From Candidatus Scalindua sp. (GTDB taxonomy: Bacteria > Planctomycetota > Brocadiia > Brocadiales > Scalinduaceae), in the NCBI GenBank assembly GCA_018648405.1, contig JABGRF010000234.1:1-34449 (forward strand): DNA of 34,449 bases. Reading direction: 5' to 3'. The first letter of the stretch is position 1, and the number at the start of each line of letters is the position of its first letter. Made by a program: the position numbers and the translations under genes. The notes beneath the pieces were generated by a model, which worked only from the letters and a program-made list of their open reading frames with translations, ran no database searches and had not been told where the DNA came from. This document shows positions 9,412-16,838 of this stretch, piece by piece.

Positions 9412-9440
9412 ATAATATCGGTTAAGATTCCTAATGTCAA
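9412..9440 (-). promoter_or_regulatory. promoter of trpE
   Basis: On the minus strand, TTGACA (9435-9440) and TATTAT (9412-9417) are separated by 17 bases, close to the ideal sigma-70 layout. Transcription would begin near 9405, leaving a leader of about 78 bases. The leader contains a 6-base inverted repeat (9368-9373 and 9390-9395). I see no Trp-codon leader peptide or T-box motif. Confidence 0.65.
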
Positions 9441-9479
9441 GATAAGATACTTGCTTAAATATATATAAGATTATCATCA

Positions 9480-10103
9480 ATGTGGAAGAGGAAAAAGAAA
9501 CAAAAGGTGGCTGAAGCAGTGGAAGAAACGGTTGATGCCGTAACCGTAGAGGAGGACTCTTCGGAGGAAGAACAAGCGGTTAGCGTGGAAACCGAAAAAG
9601 CCTCCTCCGCAAAAGAAGAAGAAAAGGTTAGTACGACAGCCGAGAAAGTTCCGTCTACAGAAGAGGAAAAAACGGTTAGCGTTGCTACTGAAGAGGCTCC
9701 CTCTGAGAAAAAAGAAGAAAGAGTTGGAGGCGAAACAGGGAACGCCATTGCCGTAGAAGACGTTTCATCCTCCGGAGTTTTCATTTTTGGTAATAGGATT
9801 GAGAGCCGTTTTAAGAAGTTTATGACGGCCATATTTTCAATTTTTCTTCTACCGCCTGTTATCGTGTTCGGTCTGTCAGTGATAACGATTGTTGTGCTGA
9901 TTGCTTTTCCTTTGATTTCCATAATTCTGCCAATAACGTTGTTATCTTTATGTATTCTTTTTATACTACTTCCTGTTGTGTTACCTCTCCTTACAATTGT
10001 CGCCCTTATAACGGGAAAAGGAAAGGTTCAATTTGGGCTGGAGAATAAGAAATTTGCGATTAAGGTTCTTGGCATAACTATTCCTCCATATTCAGGTCGC
10101 TAG
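9480..10103 (+). CDS. membrane protein with a long acidic N-terminal region (207 aa)
   Basis: Residues 1-8 are basic. Residues about 9-95 are a low-complexity acidic stretch of Glu, Ser, Val and Thr with loosely repeated units (for example EEEKVSTTAEKVPSTEEEK). From about 113 to 175 lie two or three closely packed hydrophobic segments (FSIFLLPPVIVFGLSVITIV, ILPITLLSLCILFILLPVVL). A short tail follows with KFAIKVLGITIPPYSG. I recognise no family. The ATG has no good Shine-Dalgarno. It sits 65 bases before the first SPFH gene, on the same strand, and may belong to the same membrane assembly. Confidence 0.75.
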   Translation: MWKRKKKQKVAEAVEETVDAVTVEEDSSEEEQAVSVETEKASSAKEEEKVSTTAEKVPSTEEEKTVSVATEEAPSEKKEERVGGETGNAIAVEDVSSSGVFIFGNRIESRFKKFMTAIFSIFLLPPVIVFGLSVITIVVLIAFPLISIILPITLLSLCILFILLPVVLPLLTIVALITGKGKVQFGLENKKFAIKVLGITIPPYSGR

Positions 10104-10168
10104 TGTATATGTATGTAAAACAAACTAATATAATAAGTGTAAATTTTTTTAAATTATAGAGATTCTAA

Positions 10169-11413
10169 ATGGAAAAAAGCTTTAACCCAAAAGGTGTTAA
10201 GAAGAAGCCACTTGTTTCTAAGAAAATGGTGTTTTTTGTCATTGTACCCATCTCCTTGGTCGTCTTACTCATTGTAGGCGGTAGGCGGATGACGTGGAAG
10301 GAGATACAGGCCGATGAAGTTGCTGTGATTATTAATAATATCACCGGCAATATAAAAACCATAGACCGCGCTGGTGCTGTAGTTTACTATCCTTTCATTC
10401 AAGACTTGTACATCCTTGATAAAAGAGAGCAGGAAGCGCCTATGGCATCATCGAATATATCCGCAGATTTCCCACAGGGAAACCCCATCATACTCAAGAC
10501 ACGTGATGGAGGTGACGTAAGTATAGACTTGGTCATACAGTATAAATTAATCTCTAAGATTGCAAGTAAGGTTGTTCAGGATACCGGTTTCGGTGAAGAA
10601 TTTAAAGAGAAGTGGATATGGGACTATGCGAGAACTATTTGTAGATATGAGTTTGGGGATCTGTCCATTAGTGAATTTCCTGATTCGGTTAAAAGAGAGG
10701 AAAAGATCCGGGCGTCAACTAATGAGTTGAACAGTTTGTTAAACCCGCATGGAATATTCGTAACCTCTTTGAATTTCATTGATTATCGTTACTACAGAGA
10801 ATATGCGGAGAAGATACACGAAAGAAGGCTTGCAGATAAAGAGGTTGAAGAACAGGTGCAGAGGGCATCTGCTGCAAGGAAAAATCAGGATAGGGTAGTT
10901 ACCGAGGAAACAAAGAAACTGGATGTGGCAATATCCAGGTTTGGGGGAACACTACATCAAATGGAGAGAGCCGCAAAAGCTGAATCAGACAAAATCAGGG
11001 ATTCCGGCAAGGCGTATCTTATTAAGGCCATGCTTGATGCAGATGCGGAGTATGATAGACTGGAAAAACACGCTGCATCAATACTTGCAGTGAAGAAGGC
11101 AGAAGCGGAGGGTATCTTCGCTCTTAAAAAAGCTCTTGAGGGTGCAGGCGGCCGCAATCTTGTCAAGATGGAATATGCAAGACGGTTGCGTAATGCCAAG
11201 GTTATAGGAACTCCTGTTTTAAAGTCATCAGAGGAGATACCTCAATTAAGAATAAGAGAAAGACTGCTCAGCGAAACGGGTGAGAGCGAAGTGCCACAAC
11301 CGCCCGCTAAGGAGGAAGGGTCTTCTCATGGAGAAGGGGCAGTACATGGTAATCCGTCCGGGCATGGCGAAGCGTCAGGACATCCAGCGGCAGCAGGACA
11401 TTCGGGACATTAA
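10169..11413 (+). CDS. SPFH/band 7 protein with a His-Gly-rich tail (first of pair)
   Basis: The 414-residue product has one N-terminal membrane anchor (about 19-39, MVFFVIVPISLVVLLIVGG), then an SPFH/prohibitin-like domain (about 45-225, including GAVVYYPFIQDLYILDKR and DVSIDLVIQYKL). A long charged helical region (about 220-345) follows, typical of stomatin/HflK-type oligomerisation. The last 30 residues are Gly-Ser rich with six histidines (for example HGEASGHPAAAGHSGH). SPFH proteins form large rings or cages that organise membrane domains and proteases. The His-rich tail is not part of the usual family and may bind metal. The second SPFH gene starts 78 bases downstream. Confidence 0.9.
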   Translation: MEKSFNPKGVKKKPLVSKKMVFFVIVPISLVVLLIVGGRRMTWKEIQADEVAVIINNITGNIKTIDRAGAVVYYPFIQDLYILDKREQEAPMASSNISADFPQGNPIILKTRDGGDVSIDLVIQYKLISKIASKVVQDTGFGEEFKEKWIWDYARTICRYEFGDLSISEFPDSVKREEKIRASTNELNSLLNPHGIFVTSLNFIDYRYYREYAEKIHERRLADKEVEEQVQRASAARKNQDRVVTEETKKLDVAISRFGGTLHQMERAAKAESDKIRDSGKAYLIKAMLDADAEYDRLEKHAASILAVKKAEAEGIFALKKALEGAGGRNLVKMEYARRLRNAKVIGTPVLKSSEEIPQLRIRERLLSETGESEVPQPPAKEEGSSHGEGAVHGNPSGHGEASGHPAAAGHSGH

Positions 11414-11421
11414 CAGAGTAA

Positions 11422-11452
11422 CTGGTTCTGGGCGTTTTTTTGCCCTTTCCAG
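11422..11452. repeat. hairpin between the two SPFH genes
   Basis: CTGG (11422-11425) and GGGC (11430-11433) pair with GCCC (11442-11445) and CCAG (11449-11452) around a T-rich loop. There is no T run after the stem, so it is not a classical terminator. It may act as a processing or attenuation element setting the ratio of the two products. Confidence 0.4.
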
Positions 11453-11491
11453 GATTATATTAAAATAGAATAGTATCAGGAGAACGGATTA

Positions 11492-12892
11492 ATGGTAAAG
11501 TTTCTGGCCAAGTTTATTGCTAAATATTTCATACCTCTAAGTATTGTGATAGCTATCATTGTTATTGTTGTTGGTGTAAGGTTTATGATAATCAGGGTTG
11601 AGATTGATCAGATAGGAGTTAAAACTACAATATGGGGTCTTAGCAGGGGTGTTGTACAAAAGGACTATACGCCAGGCTGGCATAGATTTATAAGACAAAT
11701 TGAAACCTGGGATCTATTTGATGGTACTGTACAGACGCTTAGTCTGACACGGGAAGCACGTAATGCAGAGGGTAAGATTGAGTCAAAAGAGATACGCATT
11801 AGAACTGCAGATGACTATGATGTTACCGTTGACATTATTGTGAAATATCAAATAATGGATGGCAAAGCGAACAAGATTCGTCAGGAAATAGGTCCTGGTG
11901 ACAGATACAAGATGTTTGTAGAGAGTGAAGCAAAAGACGTTGCCAGAAGCGTTTTAGGAAAAATGACGGAAAAAAATCTTTATAACCCTGATGAGAAGCG
12001 TAGAAGGGCTGCAGAAGCTAAAATATTACTTTCAAGCCAGGTTAAATCACGGCACGTTCGTGTGATTGACTGGCTTATTCTTGACATGAGGTTTGACACG
12101 CAGCTAGAAAGAAAGATTAAAAATGTTAAGCTTGCAGAGCTAGATGAGTTACTGAATGTGGCAAAAGAAAGGGCCGTTGGCAAAAGGGGTATTACCCAGA
12201 CGATTGACGCTTCTACAGAGGCCCTTGCACAAAAAATACAATCAGATAAGGAGGGTAAAATAGTAGGCCTGAAAGCTGAAATGGATACTAAAGTTACGCG
12301 GATTATTGCCAGCGCGAATAAATTCATGATTGAACAGAAGGCGGAAGGGGACCATTATATGCATGTAAAACACGCTGCTGGAGAATTGCTCGTTGATAGG
12401 GCAACGGCAGAGGGTGAGAGGCTGCGAAGGGTTTCTATGACCGGTCTGGGAGGAGATTTAATCGTAGCGCTTGAAGCAGCCAGGAATATAAATCTGGCTG
12501 ATATAGTCGTCTCTACACAGGATATGGATCTCCTGGATGTAGACGAAATGATAATTAAATTAGGGGCGGGAGTAAAGAGAGACCTGCCTATCATATTAGA
12601 ACTTGAAGATTCTCCGGGATCTCTTAAGCTGTCAGATGACCTGCCTGAGGTACTGAAAGCTGGTCATGGCGAACACGGCGGTGGTCATGGCGGGGAACAT
12701 GAAGGGCACGGAGATTCTTTCATGGATCATGATACTGTGCCTCATCAAAAAGAAGATCACGGAGCCTCTTTAATGGAACATCATGGGCAAGAAACTACTT
12801 CTCACGGAGTGCCGAGTGAAACACATGGAACTGCTCATGAAGAATGGGGCTCATCTTCGTCCCTTACCGAAGAGTTTCCAATATCTCAATAA
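11492..12892 (+). CDS. SPFH/band 7 protein with a long His-rich tail (second of pair)
   Basis: The 466-residue product has an N-terminal membrane helix (about 15-35, IPLSIVIAIIVIVVGVRFMI) and an SPFH domain with TPGWHRFIRQIETWDLFDGT and DDYDVTVDIIVKYQI. An alpha-rich region (about 200-330) follows, and then a tail from about 390 with 13 histidines in roughly 60 residues (for example GHGEHGGGHGGEHEGHGD). It is a paralogue-like partner of the preceding gene, as in HflK/HflC or prohibitin pairs, but no FtsH gene is present. AGGAG lies upstream of the ATG. Its stop overlaps the stop of the convergent His-rich coiled-coil gene by 7 bases. Confidence 0.9.
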   Translation: MVKFLAKFIAKYFIPLSIVIAIIVIVVGVRFMIIRVEIDQIGVKTTIWGLSRGVVQKDYTPGWHRFIRQIETWDLFDGTVQTLSLTREARNAEGKIESKEIRIRTADDYDVTVDIIVKYQIMDGKANKIRQEIGPGDRYKMFVESEAKDVARSVLGKMTEKNLYNPDEKRRRAAEAKILLSSQVKSRHVRVIDWLILDMRFDTQLERKIKNVKLAELDELLNVAKERAVGKRGITQTIDASTEALAQKIQSDKEGKIVGLKAEMDTKVTRIIASANKFMIEQKAEGDHYMHVKHAAGELLVDRATAEGERLRRVSMTGLGGDLIVALEAARNINLADIVVSTQDMDLLDVDEMIIKLGAGVKRDLPIILELEDSPGSLKLSDDLPEVLKAGHGEHGGGHGGEHEGHGDSFMDHDTVPHQKEDHGASLMEHHGQETTSHGVPSETHGTAHEEWGSSSSLTEEFPISQ

Positions 12893-14406
12893 GAGCTTTT
12901 AAACGTTATTTCATACCTATCGATATCCACAGGCTGTACCCCCGAAATGATTTCTTCAAATACCTTAGTGTCTCCGCTATTAATACTTCTTACTGAGAAA
13001 TCCAGACTTGTGATCATGCCGTACGTCTTACTAAATACTTTCATGACAAAAGAAGCATTGTAAAAGTTATTTTGTGAATTGTTCTTTATGCTTCCTGTCA
13101 CGGAAGAGGAAGATCCAAAACCGTTAAAAGAAACATTATTGGCATAAAACCCATTGCCGATTTCTTCAAATCCTTCCAACTCCTCTGGAGGAGTAGTTTC
13201 ATCAAATATTAAGTCTTCCAGATTGTCTGGCGTTGTCTTCTCTTTTGTTTCAGCCTTAGCAACCGCAACTGCTTTTTCTATTTCGATAATCTTGACTATG
13301 CTCTCTCCTGTATCGGAAACTAATGGCATTCTGGCAGGATAAATCGAATACTTACTAATATCTTTGGAGATGACACCAACAATTATTTCTTCAAAAGATT
13401 TGGTCTTACCTTTGCTAAATCCATAAATAGAAAAACCCTGGTCTCCCAAATGGATATTTTCTTTATTATAAGCCAGAGCTTTAAAGTCAATCATGCCATG
13501 GTCTCTGTCAGATTTATTCACTATTACACCGCTTATCTGGGAAGACGAACCGAAAGGTTCAAATTTGATATTTTTAACAAAAAAGCCTTCTCCTATGTCT
13601 ATGAGGTCTGTTTTTTCAACATGTGCTTGTGGCTCTTCATGGTGTTCGGTTGGGGCTGCAGCATGCATCACATCGTCATGGTGTTCGGCTGTGGCCGCGG
13701 CATGCTTCGCTTCTTCATGGTGTTCGGCTGGGGCTGCAGCATGTTTCTCATCTTCGTGTTTAGCATGTTCCGTTACCGCTTGCACCAAAACGCCTGACTC
13801 AAGTTTGCTTAATCTGGAATTGAGTTCTTCAATTCCGCTTACAAGAGATTCATCCGGGGATGTCTGCTTTTGGAGGCTCTCCTTCATGGACAGGATGAGC
13901 TCTTCCTGTTTTACCAGTTTGTCTCCCAGTTTGTTGATGACACTCTTCTGCTCGTCTATAGCCTTCATCAATGTGTCTAATGGTTTGTTTGCCGTTTTAT
14001 ACATCCTTTCAAGTACCGCAGTCTTAACTTCCTGATCTTCGATCCTGTTTGCCAGCTTGGAAAATCGTTTCTTGAAGACATTCAGTGTTCCCTCAAATGA
14101 CTTTACGATCTCTTTTACTCCTTCCAGTGAACTCATGTTTTCAACTCTTTCAACTTTAGCGTCCATGTCGCTTAATAGATTTTCTATATTAGCCAAGCCC
14201 TGGTTAAGTTCTTCAGCCTGCTTTTCGCTAGATGCTTTACCGCTTTCCAGATTCGATATTCTGTTGTTCAGCTCTTCGATTTGTGTTACCCAGTCACCTA
14301 ACGATTGTTGGAATTTATCTAAATCCTTTAATATGTCTGAGAATCCAACAGTGCTGGAAAAAAAGAGTGTTAAGGTGAAAGTACATATGATAAGCAGTTT
14401 CTTCAT
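12886..14406 (-). CDS. secreted coiled-coil protein with His-rich repeats and two related C-terminal domains
   Basis: I chose ATG 14406, with GGAG 8 bases upstream, giving 506 residues that begin with a signal peptide (KKLLIICTFTLTLFFSSTVG). Residues about 24-205 have heptad-like coiled-coil character. Residues 213-262 are His-rich and include three tandem 13-residue units (221-259, for example KHAAAPAEHHEEA). Two similar domains of about 85 residues follow, beginning EGFFVKNIKFEPFGSSSQ (273) and NGFYANNVSFNGFGSSSS (418), each ending FEEII-GV; they resemble FxLYD-type beta domains. The shared His-rich character with the convergent SPFH genes suggests one assembly. I do not recognise the full architecture. 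Confidence 0.85.
   Translation of the reverse strand: MKKLLIICTFTLTLFFSSTVGFSDILKDLDKFQQSLGDWVTQIEELNNRISNLESGKASSEKQAEELNQGLANIENLLSDMDAKVERVENMSSLEGVKEIVKSFEGTLNVFKKRFSKLANRIEDQEVKTAVLERMYKTANKPLDTLMKAIDEQKSVINKLGDKLVKQEELILSMKESLQKQTSPDESLVSGIEELNSRLSKLESGVLVQAVTEHAKHEDEKHAAAPAEHHEEAKHAAATAEHHDDVMHAAAPTEHHEEPQAHVEKTDLIDIGEGFFVKNIKFEPFGSSSQISGVIVNKSDRDHGMIDFKALAYNKENIHLGDQGFSIYGFSKGKTKSFEEIIVGVISKDISKYSIYPARMPLVSDTGESIVKIIEIEKAVAVAKAETKEKTTPDNLEDLIFDETTPPEELEGFEEIGNGFYANNVSFNGFGSSSSVTGSIKNNSQNNFYNASFVMKVFSKTYGMITSLDFSVRSINSGDTKVFEEIISGVQPVDIDRYEITFKSSY
13630..13746 (-). repeat. three tandem 39-base units encoding 13-residue His-rich repeats
   Basis: The units translate to K/M-H-A-A-A-x-x-E-H-H-x-x-x and lie inside the coiled-coil gene, between its helical region and the C-terminal domains. 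The DNA copies are similar but not identical, so this is an older duplication. The copy number could vary between strains. Confidence 0.75.
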
Positions 14407-14478
14407 ATACGTTTCTCCAATAGAGAGCATCCGTTTTTGGTCTGTAAGGATGTAAAATTTATAATGTTATTAAAAGCA

Positions 14479-14498
14479 AATATACACCAATGTATATT
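14479..14498. promoter_or_regulatory. perfect 8-base palindrome upstream of the coiled-coil gene
   Basis: AATATACA (14479-14486) and TGTATATT (14491-14498) form a perfect inverted repeat with a 4-base spacer, about 73 bases upstream of the ATG at 14406. The position and symmetry fit a dimeric repressor or activator site. The regulator is unknown. Confidence 0.4.
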
Positions 14499-14620
14499 AT
14501 GACGCAAACGAAAACGGGTATTCACGGCGGTAGAACTTTTTCCTGGAATTTCTGTAGATGTTATTTGTTAGATTGTGAGTGGAGGTAAAAACACATAGGA
14601 TGGCATATCGGTAAAGTACT

Positions 14621-15667
14621 TTATTTCATATTATTGGCTGCGAACCACTTGCTTGTATTGGTTTTCATATTGTTAATCAGTGTTGCCATATATGGTTCCA
14701 ATTGAAATTTGGGTTGCCATTTTAATGTCTTTTTGGCTTTCTCAATGTTAAATTGATATTTTTTGTCTGTCAATTTTAGCATCCATGGTTTAAAAAAGTA
14801 ATGCCTTCCTGTTAGCGAGCAAAAACTACTTACAGTATAAATACAAAGCCACACAACCCACCTTGGTAGATGAATGAAGTTCATGCTTTTGCCATAAATC
14901 TCACGGAAGACAAGGCCACAAAGTTCATTATTTGAGATAAGATTCTCCTCAGACAAAATCATTATTGAACCAGAAGGTATCTCTTTCGCTAACAGCATGG
15001 ACTTCTCAAAGGCGTCTAGTACATCTTCGATATGTATATAAGATATACCGCCTATGCCCTTTCCTGGCAATATTTTATAACCAAAACATCTTTTCCAGAT
15101 AAAAGCGATTTGGTTTGCAAGCGGTATAGATCTGCAATCCTTGGAATATACTGCTGAAAGTCTAAAGATTGTTGCTTTTAATTTTTCCTTGTATTCTGTT
15201 ATTATTTTTTCTCCCGCAATCTTCGAATTTCCATAATGCATGAATGAGCTCAAGGCAGAGTTTTCATTGAGTTTGTCATTGCCAATGGTTGGCCTAAAAA
15301 CCACTGTACTGCTCACAAAAACAAAGTTATTCACAGTAAAATGTATCAAATTTTCCAGTAAGTATCTGGTTCCATTTTCATTGATTTCACGATACATTCT
15401 GTTTGCTTTGTTTGTCATGTCATAATATGCTGCCAGGTGAAATACATAATCGATCTTTCCTGAAACTTTTGCTTCTATTTTACGAAAAATGTCTTGTAAA
15501 AGTTTCTTGTCAGATATATCGGCTTTATACCACAACACACTGCTGTCTCGATCGTTATGTAGTGTCTTGTCTATGCCAATAATGTCATACTTTTTGTTTA
15601 TTCGGGCAATCAATTCAGTGCCAATAAAACCACTAGCACCTGTGATTAAGACAGTTTGTTTGGTCAT
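14621..15667 (-). CDS. NAD-dependent epimerase/dehydratase-family (extended SDR) protein
   Basis: The 348-residue product has the N-terminal Rossmann motif GASGFIG (10-16), an acidic residue after the second strand (GIDKT), and HLAAYYD. It also has the SDR catalytic set Ser119/Ser120, Tyr145 and Lys149 (YGNSK). These place it in the extended short-chain dehydrogenase group, which includes sugar-nucleotide epimerases, dihydroflavonol reductases and 3-beta-hydroxysteroid-type enzymes. The substrate cannot be chosen. A hydrophobic segment near 265-285 (WVVWLCIYTVSSFCSLTG) could tether it to a membrane. No sugar or lipid genes lie next to it. Confidence 0.88.
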   Translation of the reverse strand: MTKQTVLITGASGFIGTELIARINKKYDIIGIDKTLHNDRDSSVLWYKADISDKKLLQDIFRKIEAKVSGKIDYVFHLAAYYDMTNKANRMYREINENGTRYLLENLIHFTVNNFVFVSSTVVFRPTIGNDKLNENSALSSFMHYGNSKIAGEKIITEYKEKLKATIFRLSAVYSKDCRSIPLANQIAFIWKRCFGYKILPGKGIGGISYIHIEDVLDAFEKSMLLAKEIPSGSIMILSEENLISNNELCGLVFREIYGKSMNFIHLPRWVVWLCIYTVSSFCSLTGRHYFFKPWMLKLTDKKYQFNIEKAKKTLKWQPKFQLEPYMATLINNMKTNTSKWFAANNMK

Positions 15668-15840
15668 TTTTATAATAGGATTGACAGGTTATAATACATG
15701 GTATGTTATTTTATTTTTGTAGAGCGGAGCTTTGCTAAGCAGCTTCGTTTGGGCGGCAAAAGGGATTGATACAGGAGGAAATCGGCATAAGCATAAATAA
15801 AGAAATTCATGCCTTAGGCCCAAAAGCACTCTCTGAAATC

Positions 15841-16002
15841 TTATACGCTTTGTGTTAGTTGTATTTTTTCTGTTTTTATATTCGGTTTTTCTTTTTTGAT
15901 TTCTTTTTTACTCTTGGGGGCTGGTTTCGCTTTTGCCTTAACTAGCTTTTTGGTAGCTGGCTTTGCTTTTGTCTTTGGTTTCTTGATCGCTTTTTTTGCC
16001 AA
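15841..16002 (-). CDS. 53-residue lysine-rich histone H1-like protein (TTG start)
   Basis: Below the usual length cut. A consensus GGAGGTGA (16011-16018) lies 8 bases before TTG 16000-16002, in frame with a 53-residue product of which 20 residues are Lys, together with many Ala and Pro (AKKAIKKPKTKAKPATKK). A GTG at 16012-16014 in the same frame would add four residues but overlaps the ribosome binding site. Such Lys-Ala-Pro tails are typical of bacterial H1-like DNA-binding proteins and may compact DNA or bind RNA. The hydrophobic reading on the opposite strand is its shadow. No structured domain is visible, so the role is inferred from composition only. Confidence 0.65.
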   Translation of the reverse strand: MAKKAIKKPKTKAKPATKKLVKAKAKPAPKSKKEIKKEKPNIKTEKIQLTQSV

Positions 16003-16100
16003 TTTCTTTGTCACCTCCAAAATGTGTGTTTTAGATAAGCTTTCCGTGCTATTGCATTTAGCGTTAGCATGGGTGAATTAGCTAAATTAGAAACTGTTAA

Positions 16101-16149
16101 GACGGCAAAAAGGGCTATTCTCTTGCGGTGAGATAGCCCTTTTGCCGTC
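16101..16149. repeat. 17-base-pair near-perfect hairpin
   Basis: GACGGCAAAAAGGGCTAT (16101-16118) pairs with ATAGCCCTTTTGCCGTC (16133-16149) with one bulged A and a 14-base loop. There is no T run on either side, so a simple terminator is unlikely. It lies upstream of the lysine-rich gene and next to the GC-rich element. An 11-base part of the right arm (CCCTTTTGCCG, 16137-16147) is repeated inverted at 15754-15764. Confidence 0.7.
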
Positions 16150-16281
16150 AGGCGACGAGGGGGAAAGGAGTTAAGACCCCCGTCAGGTGAGCACGGCAAT
16201 CCCGATTACGCTGTGACGGCACACGGGAGGGCGAGGCTTGAAGTAACGGAGATGAAGGCTCCGGTCACATTTACCCCCGTA
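16101..16281. other. GC-rich multi-hairpin element, possible structured RNA or mobile-element end
   Basis: Bases 16141-16260 are 60% G+C by direct count (72 of 120), far above the flanks, and hold no convincing gene. After the first long hairpin come GAC-GGGGG/CCCCC-GTC (16154-16163 with 16177-16184), ACGGG-GG/CC-CCCGT (16223-16230 with 16274-16280), and within it CGGAG/CTCCG (16247-16251 with 16259-16263). GTTAAGAC occurs twice (16097-16104, 16170-16177) and CCGTCAGG twice (16145-16152, 16180-16187). This resembles a structured RNA, a leader of the lysine-rich gene, or a remnant of a mobile element. It matches no riboswitch, RNase P, SRP, tmRNA or 6S signature that I know. Confidence 0.45.
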
Positions 16282-16343
16282 CTCATCAAGTTTCTAGAAG
16301 TATCAAGCGGTAAATAGAAAAATCTTATAGTTTTTATTTATCA

Positions 16344-16535
16344 TTATTTTTTCCCAGTACCATTTAGTTTTTTAACTTCACTTTTGAGTGCCCTGCTCAA
16401 GACCATCAGGGCAACCTCGCTATCCGATCTTCTCCTGTAATAAGGAGAATCCTTTGCTTTTCTTAATATCTGAATCATCTCTTTGATGTTTTCGTCCCTC
16501 TCCTCGTTATAATATATCTGCAAACATTTACTCAT
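16344..16535 (-). CDS. small hypothetical protein (63 aa)
   Basis: The ATG at 16535 has AAAGGTGAG 4-6 bases upstream, a good ribosome binding site. The product is charged and helical (NIKEMIQILRKAKDSPYYRR, then SEVALMVLSRALKSEVKKLN) and could be a small helical regulator or adaptor. No family is recognised. A promoter-like TTGACA-N17-TAGACA lies upstream. It is downstream in orientation from nothing obvious and is probably monocistronic. Confidence 0.75.
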   Translation of the reverse strand: MSKCLQIYYNEERDENIKEMIQILRKAKDSPYYRRRSDSEVALMVLSRALKSEVKKLNGTGKK

Positions 16536-16594
16536 GTCTCACCTTTCGTCGAATCTATCTAAGTTAAGTCAAGTCACTTTAAGTTTATGTACAT

Positions 16595-16623
16595 TGTCTA
16601 GCAGGAACAATGCCTGTTGTCAA
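16595..16623 (-). promoter_or_regulatory. candidate promoter of the 63-residue gene with an internal inverted repeat
   Basis: On the minus strand, TTGACA (16618-16623) and TAGACA (16595-16600) are 17 bases apart; the -10 is weak. An inverted repeat CATTGT/ACAATG (16592-16597 and 16607-16612) spans the -10 and part of the spacer and could be an operator. The leader would be about 50 bases. Confidence 0.4.
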
Positions 16624-16630
16624 GAAAAAA

Positions 16631-16646
16631 ATACAACATTTTGTAT
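16631..16646. repeat. AT-rich perfect hairpin
   Basis: ATACAA and TTGTAT flank a CATT loop, with an A run before and a T run after. On the plus strand it has the look of a weak intrinsic terminator, but no plus-strand gene ends here. Confidence 0.35.
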
Positions 16647-16726
16647 GTTTTTTTATTGCATTCACAATATGTAGTAGATAAGTAGCTAAAATGTAGTAAG
16701 AATAGTGTAAGTATATTGTCAGGAAA

Positions 16727-16750
16727 CTGTTTATAGATTTGTATAAACAG
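16727..16750. repeat. 9-base perfect hairpin downstream of the lipoprotein gene
   Basis: CTGTTTATA (16727-16735) and TATAAACAG (16742-16750) flank a 6-base loop, 89 bases after the stop of the lipoprotein gene. It may end or protect that transcript, although the T run on the minus side is short. The rest of 16536-16838 shows only AT-rich spacer. Confidence 0.4.
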
Positions 16751-16838
16751 GTACTATTTTTACTTATTTTTGGGTTTCAGTGAAATTATATGGTAGGTAT
16801 TCTGGTGGGGAGGAGACGGTTTGTTAGGAATTTACGCC

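Noticed and set aside
9455-9922. Minus-strand Ser-rich frame of 155 codons
   Set aside because: It is the shadow of the acidic Glu-rich head of the plus-strand membrane protein (Glu codons read backwards give Ser and Phe).
13450-14035. Plus-strand Cys/Ser-rich frames over the His-rich repeats
   Set aside because: They arise from the antisense of the 39-base repeats in the coiled-coil gene and have no translation signals.
15896-16081. Plus-strand hydrophobic frame of 61 codons
   Set aside because: It is the antisense of the lysine-rich gene; Lys codons read backwards give Phe and Leu. No ribosome binding site is present.
16101-16149. Long hairpin as an intrinsic terminator
   Set aside because: There is no T tract directly after the stem on either strand and no gene ending close by.
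16011-16199. Minus-strand frame of 62 codons across the GC-rich element
   Set aside because: It runs through the long hairpin and has no ribosome binding site or recognisable family; the RNA or DNA structure explains the region better.
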